A model generated the notes under the pieces. The model did no database searches. It had not been told where the DNA came from and worked only from the letters and a program-made list of their open reading frames with translations. Shown one piece after another: positions 1-6,519 of a DNA stretch of 14,887 nt. Made by a program: the position numbers and the translations under genes. Numbering within the stretch: position 1 is the first letter of the stretch; each line of letters starts with the position of its first letter. Source of the DNA: an uncultured beta proteobacterium (GTDB lineage Bacteria; Pseudomonadota; Gammaproteobacteria; Burkholderiales; Burkholderiaceae_C); the NCBI GenBank assembly GCA_903859265.1, contig CAIOLZ010000077.1, positions 1-14,887 on the forward strand, read 5' to 3'.

Positions 1-155
1 CGCACGCACCGTCAGTATCTGGTCTGCGCCGATGCCGAAGTGGCGGTCTCCCAGAAAGCGATAGTGGCCGCGCTCAGGCCCAGCGACCCGGCGGTCTCGT
101 CGAGCACGACAAAGTCATTGCCAGCGCCCTGCATTTTGGTGAACTGAATTCGCAT
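1..155 (-). pseudogene. dapF: Diaminopimelate epimerase, 5' end only, with apparent frameshift
   Basis: DapF converts LL- to meso-diaminopimelate in the cytoplasm for lysine and peptidoglycan synthesis. Reading the minus strand from the ATG at 155-153 gives MRIQFTKMQGAGNDFVVLDE, the typical DapF N terminus, continuing as TAGSLGLSAA. That frame then runs into a stop (TGA). The next frame continues with YRFLGDRHFGIGADQIL, the expected following DapF segment. One missing base, most simply a C in the coding strand at about 66-69 (GCGGCC-AC where GCGGCCCAC would restore AAHYRFLG), explains the break. It could be a sequencing error or a true lesion; an error is plausible because dapF is normally essential. 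The rest, including the catalytic cysteines, lies beyond the window. No clear ribosome binding site precedes the ATG. The gene is divergent from the hydrolase gene. Identity is confident; the pseudogene status is not. Confidence 0.8.
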
Positions 156-162
156 GGACGCA

Positions 163-168
163 ATTATC
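163..168 (-). promoter_or_regulatory. dapF: Possible -10 box for dapF
   Basis: The minus strand carries GATAAT, five of six matches to the sigma-70 -10 consensus, ending eight bases before the dapF ATG. No convincing -35 hexamer is seen 16-18 bases upstream. If used, transcription would start at or within a base or two of the ATG, giving a leaderless or nearly leaderless mRNA, which fits the missing Shine-Dalgarno. Single short motif, weak support. Confidence 0.25.
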
Positions 169-205
169 GGCTGGCGACCTGACCTCGGGGTTCTTTGGCT
201 GCAAA

Positions 206-1180
206 ATGCGCGCCATGGTCCGACCTACCCAAATGCTCAACGCACTGCACCCCATACCCGCGCCCGCCGACTGGCGCACCGATGTCGCAGTGCCGATTCT
301 CAAAAACCTGCTGCGGTTGACGGCACCCAACCCTGGTGTCATGACCGGCCCGGGCACCAACAGCTATCTGGTGGGGGAACCGGACACCGGTTTTATCGTG
401 ATCGACCCGGGCCCGGCTGATGCCGACCATTTGCAGCGCTTATTTGACTGCGCACAAACTCCTGATGGACGAGGCGGCAACATCCGGATGATCGTCTGTA
501 CCCACTCGCACCCCGACCATGCCCCCGGGGCCAAACCCTTGCAGGCCTTGTGCGCAAACGCCTTGCGTGCAGCGCAGCCCGCGCGAGATTTCAACGTGCC
601 GGAAATAATGGGACTTCCGTCCGCACCCACAGCGCGCGCGGGGAGTTCGTTTATTCCAGACCGGTCGCTTGCGCACGGTGAACTTTTGACTTTGGGAGCC
701 GGCCCGGAAGTCCCCCAGCACACTTTGCGGGTCATCCACACGCCGGGGCATGCGGCCAATCACCTGTGCCTGATGATGGTCGAAGATGGTCTGCTTTTTT
801 CAGGCGACCACGTGCTCAACGGCAGCACCACCGTAGTCGATCCACCCGACGGAAATATGGCCGACTACATCGCCTCGCTCGACCTGCTCGATGCGCAGTG
901 CTGCGCGCACGGCGTGCAGTTCATCCTGCCTGCACATGGCCACGTGCTGGTCGATGCCATTGGTGCCATTCGCCATCTGAAGGCACACCGGCTCAAGCGC
1001 GAGGCCAAAATCGAAGCCGTCATGCGCGCCGATCCCGATGGGTCGCTCGACACGTGGTTACCACTTGCTTACGACGATGTGGACCCGCGCATATGGCCCG
1101 TGGCCAGACGCTCGCTGCTGGCCCATGTGGAACGCATTCAGATGCTGCAGAGGCAGGAAGCACGGGGCAAAAGCACATGA
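206..1180 (+). CDS. LACTB2-like metallo-beta-lactamase-fold hydrolase
   Basis: A 324-residue cytoplasmic MBL-fold hydrolase. The metal ligands are visible: HSHPDH at residues 100-105, His182 in TPGHAANH, Asp201 in FSGDH, and His244 in LPAHGH, so a two-zinc site is expected. The N-terminal part has the TAPNPGVMTGPGTNSYLVG segment typical of the LACTB2 / glyoxalase-II-like group. The C-terminal part (about 255-315, HLKAHRLKREAKI and RIWPVARRSLLAHVERI) resembles the winged-helix tail of the same group. LACTB2 itself is an endoribonuclease, but bacterial members are mostly of unknown substrate, so RNase, thioesterase or other hydrolase activity are all possible. In-frame ATGs lie at 206, 215 and 233; none has a clear Shine-Dalgarno, and the homologous region begins after the third, so the start is uncertain. 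The stop overlaps the next start as ATGA, implying an operon with translational coupling. Confidence 0.88.
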   Translation: MRAMVRPTQMLNALHPIPAPADWRTDVAVPILKNLLRLTAPNPGVMTGPGTNSYLVGEPDTGFIVIDPGPADADHLQRLFDCAQTPDGRGGNIRMIVCTHSHPDHAPGAKPLQALCANALRAAQPARDFNVPEIMGLPSAPTARAGSSFIPDRSLAHGELLTLGAGPEVPQHTLRVIHTPGHAANHLCLMMVEDGLLFSGDHVLNGSTTVVDPPDGNMADYIASLDLLDAQCCAHGVQFILPAHGHVLVDAIGAIRHLKAHRLKREAKIEAVMRADPDGSLDTWLPLAYDDVDPRIWPVARRSLLAHVERIQMLQRQEARGKST

Positions 1181-1947
1181 TCCGTGCTTCCGTGTCCAAT
1201 GAGGGCGAACGCCTGTCCAAACGTGTGATGCAACTCAAGGGCTGCTCGCGCCGCGAGGCCGAGCAATACATTGAAGGAGGCTGGGTGACCGTTGACGGCG
1301 TCGTCGTGGAAGACCCGCCGTTTCGGGTGCTCAAGCAAACCGTGCAGGTCGCTGCGGACGCGACTTTGCTGGGCGCTGAATCGGTCACGCTGCTGTTGCA
1401 CAAACCGCCGGACTGGCTCGATGGCGTCGAGGAGGATCAAGGCGGCAAAGGCAAGAGCGCGCGCCAACTGCTCACACCGCTGAGCCACTGGCCGCAGGAT
1501 GGCTCGGACATTCGCGTGTTAAAGCGCCACTTCAATCACCTATCGTCGGATGTGCCGCTGGAAACCGGCGCCAGTGGATTGCTCGTTTTCACGCAGGACT
1601 GGCGCACCCGACGCAAGCTCTCTGAAGACATCGGATCCATGGAGCATGAGTTGGTGGCGGATGTCGCGGGCGAAGTGTCTGAGGAGGCCATGCAACGCAT
1701 TACGCGCGCACTCAAGGACTCACGCAACCCACTGCCACCCACCAAATTCAGTGTCGGCAGCACCAGCCCCGAACGCAGCAAGCTTCGCTTCGCGGTCAAA
1801 GGCGCGCATCCGGGGCTGGTAGCCCATCTCTGCGAGCGTGGCGGGCTGACCTTGTTGGCGCTGCGCCGGATCCGGCTTGGGCGCGTGGCATTGAGCGATT
1901 TGCCTGTGGGCCAATGGCGCTACCTTGCCAGCTTTGAAAAATTTTGA
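1177..1947 (+). CDS. S4-domain RluB/RluF/RsuA-fold protein lacking catalytic motifs
   Basis: A 256-residue protein. Residues about 10-58 form an S4 RNA-binding domain (ERLSKRVMQLKGCSRREAEQ, then YIEGGWVTVDG). The remainder follows the RsuA/RluB/RluF pseudouridine synthase layout: HKPPDWLDG at 75-83, the SGLLVFTQD strand at 133-141, and a C-terminal LRRIRLGRVALSDLPVGQWR (239-258 of the extended frame; about 239-248 onward here) that matches the family's LxRxxIGxxxLxxLPxGxWR ending. The hallmark residues differ: GRLDxxTxGLLLLT reads VPLETGASGLLVFT, placing Glu129 where the catalytic Asp should be; the conserved KEY/Y.V segment reads HELVADV; and the NRQIRRM segment reads AHPGLVAHL. Such a protein would usually be named rRNA pseudouridine synthase, but these changes suggest an RNA-binding protein without that activity. 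The start is the ATG overlapping the hydrolase stop; a longer upstream open frame exists but only mirrors the hydrolase gene. Confidence 0.82.
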   Translation: MIRASVSNEGERLSKRVMQLKGCSRREAEQYIEGGWVTVDGVVVEDPPFRVLKQTVQVAADATLLGAESVTLLLHKPPDWLDGVEEDQGGKGKSARQLLTPLSHWPQDGSDIRVLKRHFNHLSSDVPLETGASGLLVFTQDWRTRRKLSEDIGSMEHELVADVAGEVSEEAMQRITRALKDSRNPLPPTKFSVGSTSPERSKLRFAVKGAHPGLVAHLCERGGLTLLALRRIRLGRVALSDLPVGQWRYLASFEKF

Positions 1948-1977
1948 CGGGTCGGGCGGACCTTTGGCAGCGACCAG

Positions 1978-3003
1978 TCACGTGCTGCCGCGCAAAACCA
2001 GGCGGTAGCCCATATCCAGGCTTTTGGGCTCCACCACCTCACCGCGTATTAATTGAAGCAACAGGCCGGCCGCCGCTTCGCCCACCCGGGCCAGTGGCGT
2101 CTGGACGGTGGTGAGCGGAGGATTCATGAGATCACTGCCACGCAGGTCATTAAACCCTGCAATCGCCACCCGCTGCGGCACTGGGACGCCCAGGCGATTG
2201 GCGGTCAGCAACGCGCCTTGTGCCAGGTCGTCATTGCAAAAAAAGACCGCATCCAATGGTGGCGCCTGGCCCATGATTTGCTCAAACATCACCCCACCCA
2301 AGGCCATGCTTGAGGGTGCAGGATTGAGCCATTCCAAAGTAGGCAAATAGAGACCTGACTCCTGCAAGGCTTTGCGCCAGCCTTCGAGTCGTTGCAGCGT
2401 GCGCGGATCAAGTTGGGCAGCCGCAAATGCAATGCGTCGCCGCCCCGTATCCAGCAAGTGGCGGGTGAGGTCGTAGGCGGCATCGGATTGCGAAAAACCC
2501 ACGCTGTACAGATCATCGCGCCGTGACGTTTCCATCAGATAAACACAGGGTACTGTGCTGCTTTCAATCAACTTTTGCGCCGCTGGCGTGCGGTCAAACC
2601 CGGTCACCAGCAAGCCGGCGGGCCGGTGCATCAACTGTTCACGCAGAAGCTGTTCCTCTTGGGCGGGGTCGTAATGGGTAACGCCAATAAAGGTCTGAAA
2701 CCCGTCCTGGCGCAGCCGCAGTTGCACGGCTTCGAGCAGCGTGACAAACAGTTCGTTGGACAAGAGCGGAATCAACACCGCGACGTGGTTACTGCGTTGC
2801 GACGCCAATGCACGTGCCGCCGGATCGGGCACGTATCGCAATTTGTCGGACGCGGCCTGAACCCGTGCCACCAAGACCGGATCGACCGAACGCTCGCCCC
2901 GCAAGGCGCGTGAAACGGTGATCGGGCTGACGCCAGCGGCTTTGGCAACGTCGGCCAACGTGACCCGACCGGTCGCACGTTGGCGCAGGCTGTCTTTTTT
3001 CAT
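1978..3003 (-). CDS. gntR: LacI-family transcriptional repressor, GntR (gluconate) type
   Basis: A 341-residue cytoplasmic repressor. The N-terminal helix-turn-helix is VTLADVAKAAGVSPITVSRA (residues 14-33), followed by the LacI hinge region YVPDPAARALAS, then a periplasmic-binding-protein-like ligand domain to the end, including FCNDDLAQGALLTANRLG and VAIAGFNDL. The ligand domain resembles E. coli GntR across its length (GVLLPSLTN-like VAVLIPLLSN; LDERT-like LDPRT; FCTNDDLA-like FCNDDLA), supporting a gluconate or related sugar-acid effector. I chose the ATG at 3003-3001, which places the HTH at the usual distance and has AGG about ten bases upstream. The reading frame stays open to 3120, but that would add 39 residues inside the operator region. 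It is divergent from gntK with two palindromic operators between, so autoregulation is likely. It converges on the upstream S4 gene with a 30-bp gap. Confidence 0.9.
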   Translation of the reverse strand: MKKDSLRQRATGRVTLADVAKAAGVSPITVSRALRGERSVDPVLVARVQAASDKLRYVPDPAARALASQRSNHVAVLIPLLSNELFVTLLEAVQLRLRQDGFQTFIGVTHYDPAQEEQLLREQLMHRPAGLLVTGFDRTPAAQKLIESSTVPCVYLMETSRRDDLYSVGFSQSDAAYDLTRHLLDTGRRRIAFAAAQLDPRTLQRLEGWRKALQESGLYLPTLEWLNPAPSSMALGGVMFEQIMGQAPPLDAVFFCNDDLAQGALLTANRLGVPVPQRVAIAGFNDLRGSDLMNPPLTTVQTPLARVGEAAAGLLLQLIRGEVVEPKSLDMGYRLVLRGST

Positions 3004-3059
3004 GGTGGCCGCCTGAATCCTAGGGTTTGTACTAAATCGATCAGCATCAATAAGTTTTA

Positions 3060-3073
3060 GGATAGCGCTATCC
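3060..3073. promoter_or_regulatory. Operator O1, LacI-family palindrome
   Basis: A perfect 14-bp palindrome, GGATAGCGCTATCC, with the central CG pair typical of LacI-family sites. It lies 57 bp before the gntR start, and its 12-bp core recurs at 3138-3149. The location between the repressor and its presumed target operon makes it a probable GntR operator, well placed for autorepression. Palindrome seen directly; the bound protein is inferred. Confidence 0.8.
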
Positions 3074-3085
3074 AAAAGTAATCGC

Positions 3086-3120
3086 GTGGCATTGCATGCG
3101 CATATTTTATGCAATGCCAC
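3086..3120. repeat. Perfect 12-bp inverted repeat between the two operators
   Basis: GTGGCATTGCAT (3086-3097) is repeated as its exact reverse complement ATGCAATGCCAC (3109-3120), separated by an 11-bp spacer. The repeat centre (about 3103) nearly coincides with the midpoint of the two operators (about 3105). It is not a rho-independent terminator, since each arm is not followed by a long T tract tied to a gene end. It may be a site for a second dimeric regulator with widely spaced half sites, or a DNA/RNA hairpin in the divergent promoter region. Function unknown. Confidence 0.75.
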
Positions 3121-3137
3121 ATTTTTTATCCTGTTGA

Positions 3138-3149
3138 GATAGCGCTATC
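3138..3149. promoter_or_regulatory. Operator O2, LacI-family palindrome next to gntK start
   Basis: GATAGCGCTATC, a perfect 12-bp palindrome identical to the core of the site at 3060-3073; the next base, C3150, also matches O1 on one side. It ends only five bases before the gntK ATG, so bound repressor would cover the transcription start or the earliest transcribed bases. Centre-to-centre spacing with the other copy is 77 bp, which could allow looping, although 77 bp is not a whole number of helical turns at 10.5 bp. Confidence 0.8.
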
Positions 3150-3154
3150 CGAAT

Positions 3155-3664
3155 ATGGGTCTCTCCATCGTGATTATGGGCGTTGCCGGTTGCGGCAAAT
3201 CCAGTCTTGCTAAGGCCGTGTCGCTGGCAGAGCAGTGCCCGTTGATTGAAGGCGATGATTTTCACAGCCCGTCCAGCCGCGACAAAATGTCCAAGGGCAT
3301 CGCGCTGACGGATGCGGACCGCGCCGGCTGGCTGTCCACCTTGGCACTGCAGATCCAAAGCCATCAAAACGGTTTGGTCGTGACCTGCTCTGCGCTCAAA
3401 AAAGCCTACCGCGACCAGCTCCGCCAGGGCACGCCGGAACTGCGCTTTGTCTTTCTGGATATCGACAAAGCCGAGGCACTGCGCCGCGTGGTGGCGCGCT
3501 CCAAAGCACATTTTTTCTCGGCAGCACTGGTGGACAACCAGTTCGACACGCTGGAATCCCCGGTCGGCGAGCCCGGTGTACTGCGACTGGACGCCACGGT
3601 TCCGACCGACAGGCTGTGCCTGCAAGTCGCGCAGTGGCTAACGGATTCAGCAATCAAAAACTAA
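3155..3664 (+). CDS. gntK: Gluconokinase
   Basis: GntK uses ATP to phosphorylate gluconate to 6-phosphogluconate in the cytoplasm, feeding the pentose phosphate or Entner-Doudoroff route. The protein is 169 residues, the usual size for the GntK/thermoresistant gluconokinase family. The P-loop GVAGCGKS is at residues 9-16, followed by EGDDFH with downstream DKMSKGIALTDADRAGWL, the CSALKKAYRDQLR segment, and AHFFSAALVDNQFDTLE, all matching family signatures. The ATG at 3155 puts the P-loop at the N terminus as expected; Met8 is a less likely alternative. No Shine-Dalgarno is visible because operator O2 occupies the space, so the message may have a very short or no leader. It is the first gene of the run gntK-dctQ-dctM-dctP, with 14 bp to dctQ. 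Regulation is probably by the divergent GntR. Confidence 0.93.
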   Translation: MGLSIVIMGVAGCGKSSLAKAVSLAEQCPLIEGDDFHSPSSRDKMSKGIALTDADRAGWLSTLALQIQSHQNGLVVTCSALKKAYRDQLRQGTPELRFVFLDIDKAEALRRVVARSKAHFFSAALVDNQFDTLESPVGEPGVLRLDATVPTDRLCLQVAQWLTDSAIKN

Positions 3665-3678
3665 AAAAGGAATATCCG

Positions 3679-4188
3679 ATGGGATTGAATATGTTGGTGG
3701 TGGAGAAGCTGGTGGAGAAGCTGATGGCACTGGCGCTCACGCTGATCGTGCTGCTGGTATTTTCCAACGTGGTCGGACGCTATGCGCTGGGCACCAGCTT
3801 TGCGGGTGCTGAAGAATTGTCGCGACTGCTGTTTGTGTGGCTGGTTTTTCTGGGTGCCATCCTGACCCTGCGCCGGCGCGCCCATCTGGGTGTGGAATTG
3901 GTGCAGGCACGCCTGCCACGCTGGGCCCGCAAATGCTGCGCCATCGCAACGCACGTTCTCACCCTGTACGCGCTCTGGCTTTTTCTGGAAGGCAGCTGGG
4001 TGCAGACCAAGATCGGCATGACCACCTACTCGACCGTCCTGCGCTTTCCGAATGCCTTTATTGCGTCGGCGGGACTGGTCTGTGCGGCGTCAATGCTGCT
4101 CATCGTCGGCTCCAATTTGCTGAAAATCCTGCTCAACCGGCCGGACGCATTCATGGCCGGTGATCCGGTGTCCGGCGGCACACCATGA
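3679..4188 (+). CDS. dctQ: TRAP transporter small membrane subunit (DctQ family)
   Basis: The small integral subunit of a tripartite ATP-independent periplasmic transporter; it pairs with DctM in the inner membrane for sodium- or proton-coupled solute import. The protein is 169 residues with four hydrophobic segments (about 15-35, 47-68, 90-110 and 132-155). The family signature is AGAEELSRLLFVWLVFLGA around residues 40-58, followed by the usual basic loop RRRAHLGVELV. Start chosen at the ATG at 3679, preceded by AAGG about seven bases upstream; the frame is open upstream to 3616 but that part overlaps gntK. The stop overlaps the dctM start as ATGA, so the two membrane subunits are translationally coupled. 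Confidence 0.92.
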   Translation: MGLNMLVVEKLVEKLMALALTLIVLLVFSNVVGRYALGTSFAGAEELSRLLFVWLVFLGAILTLRRRAHLGVELVQARLPRWARKCCAIATHVLTLYALWLFLEGSWVQTKIGMTTYSTVLRFPNAFIASAGLVCAASMLLIVGSNLLKILLNRPDAFMAGDPVSGGTP

Positions 4189-5462
4189 GCATTCTGATAT
4201 TTCTCGGGACCCTGATCGTGCTGATCGTGATGGGTATGCCAATTGCATTTGCGCTGATGCTCACCGGCGTCGCGCTGATGTTCCAGCTCAACTTTTTTGA
4301 CGCGCAACTGGTCGCCCAGAACATGATCGCAGGGGCCGACATCTACCCCCTCATGGCCGTGCCCTGCTTCATTTTGGCGGGCGAGCTCATGAACGCGGGC
4401 GGCATCTCCAAGCGCATCATCAACCTCGCCGTGAGCATGGTCGGTCATATTCAGGGCGGCCTGGGTTATGTTGCGATTGCAGCGACCCTGCTGCTGGGCT
4501 GCTTCTCCGGCTCGGCGCTGGCCGACACCGCAGCGGTCGCCACACTGTTGATTCCAATGATGCGCGACAACGGCTACCCGGTGCCGCGTTCTGCCGGACT
4601 GATCGCCGCCGGCGGCGTGATCGCACCGATCGTTCCGCCCTCCATGCCTTTCATCATTTTTGGCGTGACCACCAACACGTCTGTCAGCGCGCTGTTCGTG
4701 GCCGGCATCGTTCCGGCACTGTTGCGCGCCGGGGGGCTGGTACTTGTCTGGGCGATGCTGTCGCGCACCATGCAGGTCAGGCTGCAGCCCAAGCGCAGCG
4801 GAAGTGAACGCCTGCAAGCCCTGGGCGATTCGTTGTGGGCACTGGTGTTGCCGGTGATCATTATTGGCGGCCTGCGCGGCGGCATTTTCACGCCCACCGA
4901 AGCCTCTGCGGTCGCGGCGGTCTATGCGCTGTTTGTCAGCCTGTTCGTGTACCGCGAAGTGAAAATCCCGCAACTGATGGCGCTCTTTGTCAACGCCGGG
5001 CGCACGACCAGTACCGTCATGTTTCTGTGCGCTGCGGCCTTTGTATCGTCCTATATGGTCACGCTGGCCGACCTGCCCGCACAAGTGACCGACTTCCTCG
5101 GCCCAATGATGGGTCACCCGCACCTGCTGATGGCCGCAATCATGGTGTTGCTGCTCTTGATTGGCAACGTTATGGATCTGACGCCGACGATTCTGGTGAT
5201 GGGCCCGGTGTTGATGCCCATCGTGATTGCAGCAGGCATTGACCCGACCTATTTTGGCGTGATGTTCATTCTGGTGGGCACGCTCGGGCTGATCCATCCA
5301 CCGGTATGCACGGTGCTCAACGTGGTCTGCGGCATCGCCAAAATTTCATTGGAAAGTGCGACCCGCGGCGTCTGGCCTTTTTTGCTGGTCGAAGCGCTTT
5401 TGGTATTTCTGTTTGTCCTTTTCCCTGGCGTCATCACGGTACCGCTGGCATGGTTCCGTTAA
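4185..5462 (+). CDS. dctM: TRAP transporter large permease subunit (DctM family)
   Basis: The large channel-forming subunit of the TRAP transporter, 425 residues, the normal length for the family, with about twelve hydrophobic segments along its length. Recognisable family stretches include PLMAVPCFILAGELMNAGGI near residues 55-74, the CFSGSALADTAAVATLLIP loop, GGVIAPIVPPSMPFIIFGV near 145-163, and a C-terminal GTLGLIHPPVCTVLNVVCGI. It starts inside the dctQ stop codon and is followed 37 bp later by the binding-protein gene. The substrate is set mainly by DctP; the neighbouring gluconokinase points to gluconate or a similar sugar acid. Confidence 0.94.
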   Translation: MSILIFLGTLIVLIVMGMPIAFALMLTGVALMFQLNFFDAQLVAQNMIAGADIYPLMAVPCFILAGELMNAGGISKRIINLAVSMVGHIQGGLGYVAIAATLLLGCFSGSALADTAAVATLLIPMMRDNGYPVPRSAGLIAAGGVIAPIVPPSMPFIIFGVTTNTSVSALFVAGIVPALLRAGGLVLVWAMLSRTMQVRLQPKRSGSERLQALGDSLWALVLPVIIIGGLRGGIFTPTEASAVAAVYALFVSLFVYREVKIPQLMALFVNAGRTTSTVMFLCAAAFVSSYMVTLADLPAQVTDFLGPMMGHPHLLMAAIMVLLLLIGNVMDLTPTILVMGPVLMPIVIAAGIDPTYFGVMFILVGTLGLIHPPVCTVLNVVCGIAKISLESATRGVWPFLLVEALLVFLFVLFPGVITVPLAWFR

Positions 5463-5499
5463 CCTGGTTTCATTCACCCTCAACCACCCTTTAGCAACC

Positions 5500-6504
5500 A
5501 TGAAAAAAATCACCAAGCTCCTCCTCGCCTCGGCGCTGGCCACCGCATTCACCAGCACATTGGCAGCCGATTACCAGACCCGCATCATTCGCTTTGGCTA
5601 CGGCTTGGCTGAAGACACCAACCAGGGCCACGCGGTCAAAGCCTTTGCCGAGGATCTGGCAAAGCGCACCGGCGGCAAGATGAAAGTCAAGGGCTTTGCC
5701 AGCGCCAGCCTGGGCAATGACAACCAGATGCAAAACGCCCTGATCGGCGGCGCACAGGAAATGACGGTGGTCTCCACGGCCACGCTGGTCGGCATTGAAG
5801 ATTCATTTGGCATTTACGACCTGCCCTTCGTGTTCCACAACGAGCAGGAGGCAGATGCCATTCTGGATGGCAACTTCGGCAAAAAACTGATCGCCAAACT
5901 TGACGCCAAAGGACTGATCGGCCTGGTCTATTGGGAAAACGGTTTTCGCAACCTGACCAACTCCAAACACCCCATTGCCAAGATGGAAGACTTTCAGGGC
6001 GTCAAGCTGCGGGTCATGCAAAACCCGGTGTACATCGACATGTTCAACGGCTTCGGCGCCAATGCAATCCCTTTGGCGTTCTCGGAGTTGTTTACCGCGC
6101 TGGAGTCCCATACGGTCGATGGGCAGGAGAACCCGGTCAACACGATTCAGTCGAGCAAGTTTTATGAGGTCCAAAAGTACCTGTCCATCACCAAGCACGT
6201 TTACAGCCCGTGGATCGTTCTGGTCAGCAAAAAGTGGTGGGACGGCTTGAGCGCGGATGAGAAAAAAGCGCTGCAGGATTCAGCAGTGGTGTCGCGTGAT
6301 TTCGAGCGCAAAGACAGCCGGGCCGCCGGTGCCAAGGCGCTTGACGTGCTGAAAGAAAAAGGCATGCAAGTCACGGTGCTCAGCAGCAAAGAGCTCGACC
6401 GGATGCAGGACGCGGCGCGCCCTGCAATTGCCAAGTTCTCGGCCAACGGGCATGTCGAACTGGTCAAGGAACTGCAGGCCGAACTGGCAAAGATTCGCAA
6501 GTAA
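5500..6504 (+). CDS. dctP: TRAP transporter periplasmic solute-binding protein (DctP family)
   Basis: A periplasmic receptor that delivers substrate to DctQM. It is 334 residues with a clear signal peptide: KK near the start, hydrophobic LLLASALATAFTSTLA, and probable cleavage around residue 22. The mature part has the DctP pattern: NGFRNLTNS (Arg150) and GVKLRVMQN, whose Arg171 matches the conserved arginine that binds the substrate carboxylate in TRAP receptors; then PLAFSELFTALESHTVDGQENP and YLSITKHVYSP. A carboxylated ligand is therefore expected, and the operon with gntK makes gluconate the simplest guess. The open frame begins upstream at 5356 but the ATG at 5500 is right for the signal peptide. 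The Shine-Dalgarno is poor. The gene ends 15 bp before the convergent CBS-domain gene. Confidence 0.93.
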   Translation: MKKITKLLLASALATAFTSTLAADYQTRIIRFGYGLAEDTNQGHAVKAFAEDLAKRTGGKMKVKGFASASLGNDNQMQNALIGGAQEMTVVSTATLVGIEDSFGIYDLPFVFHNEQEADAILDGNFGKKLIAKLDAKGLIGLVYWENGFRNLTNSKHPIAKMEDFQGVKLRVMQNPVYIDMFNGFGANAIPLAFSELFTALESHTVDGQENPVNTIQSSKFYEVQKYLSITKHVYSPWIVLVSKKWWDGLSADEKKALQDSAVVSRDFERKDSRAAGAKALDVLKEKGMQVTVLSSKELDRMQDAARPAIAKFSANGHVELVKELQAELAKIRK

Positions 6505-6519
6505 CCATCAGCCTTGCCA

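Noticed and set aside
766..1176. Upstream extension of the S4-protein frame by 137 codons
   Set aside because: It overlaps the hydrolase gene in another frame, is Arg/Ala/His-rich, and shows no family similarity; the family N terminus begins at 1177.
3004..3120. N-terminal extension of GntR by 39 residues
   Set aside because: It would run through operator O1 and the inverted repeat, and it lacks similarity to LacI-family N termini; the ATG at 3003 gives a normal start.
4026..5297. 423-residue open frame on the minus strand
   Set aside because: Exactly antisense to the membrane gene dctM. Its composition is extremely rich in His, Gln, Asn, Asp and Arg, the expected mirror of a hydrophobic protein's codons; no domain is recognisable.
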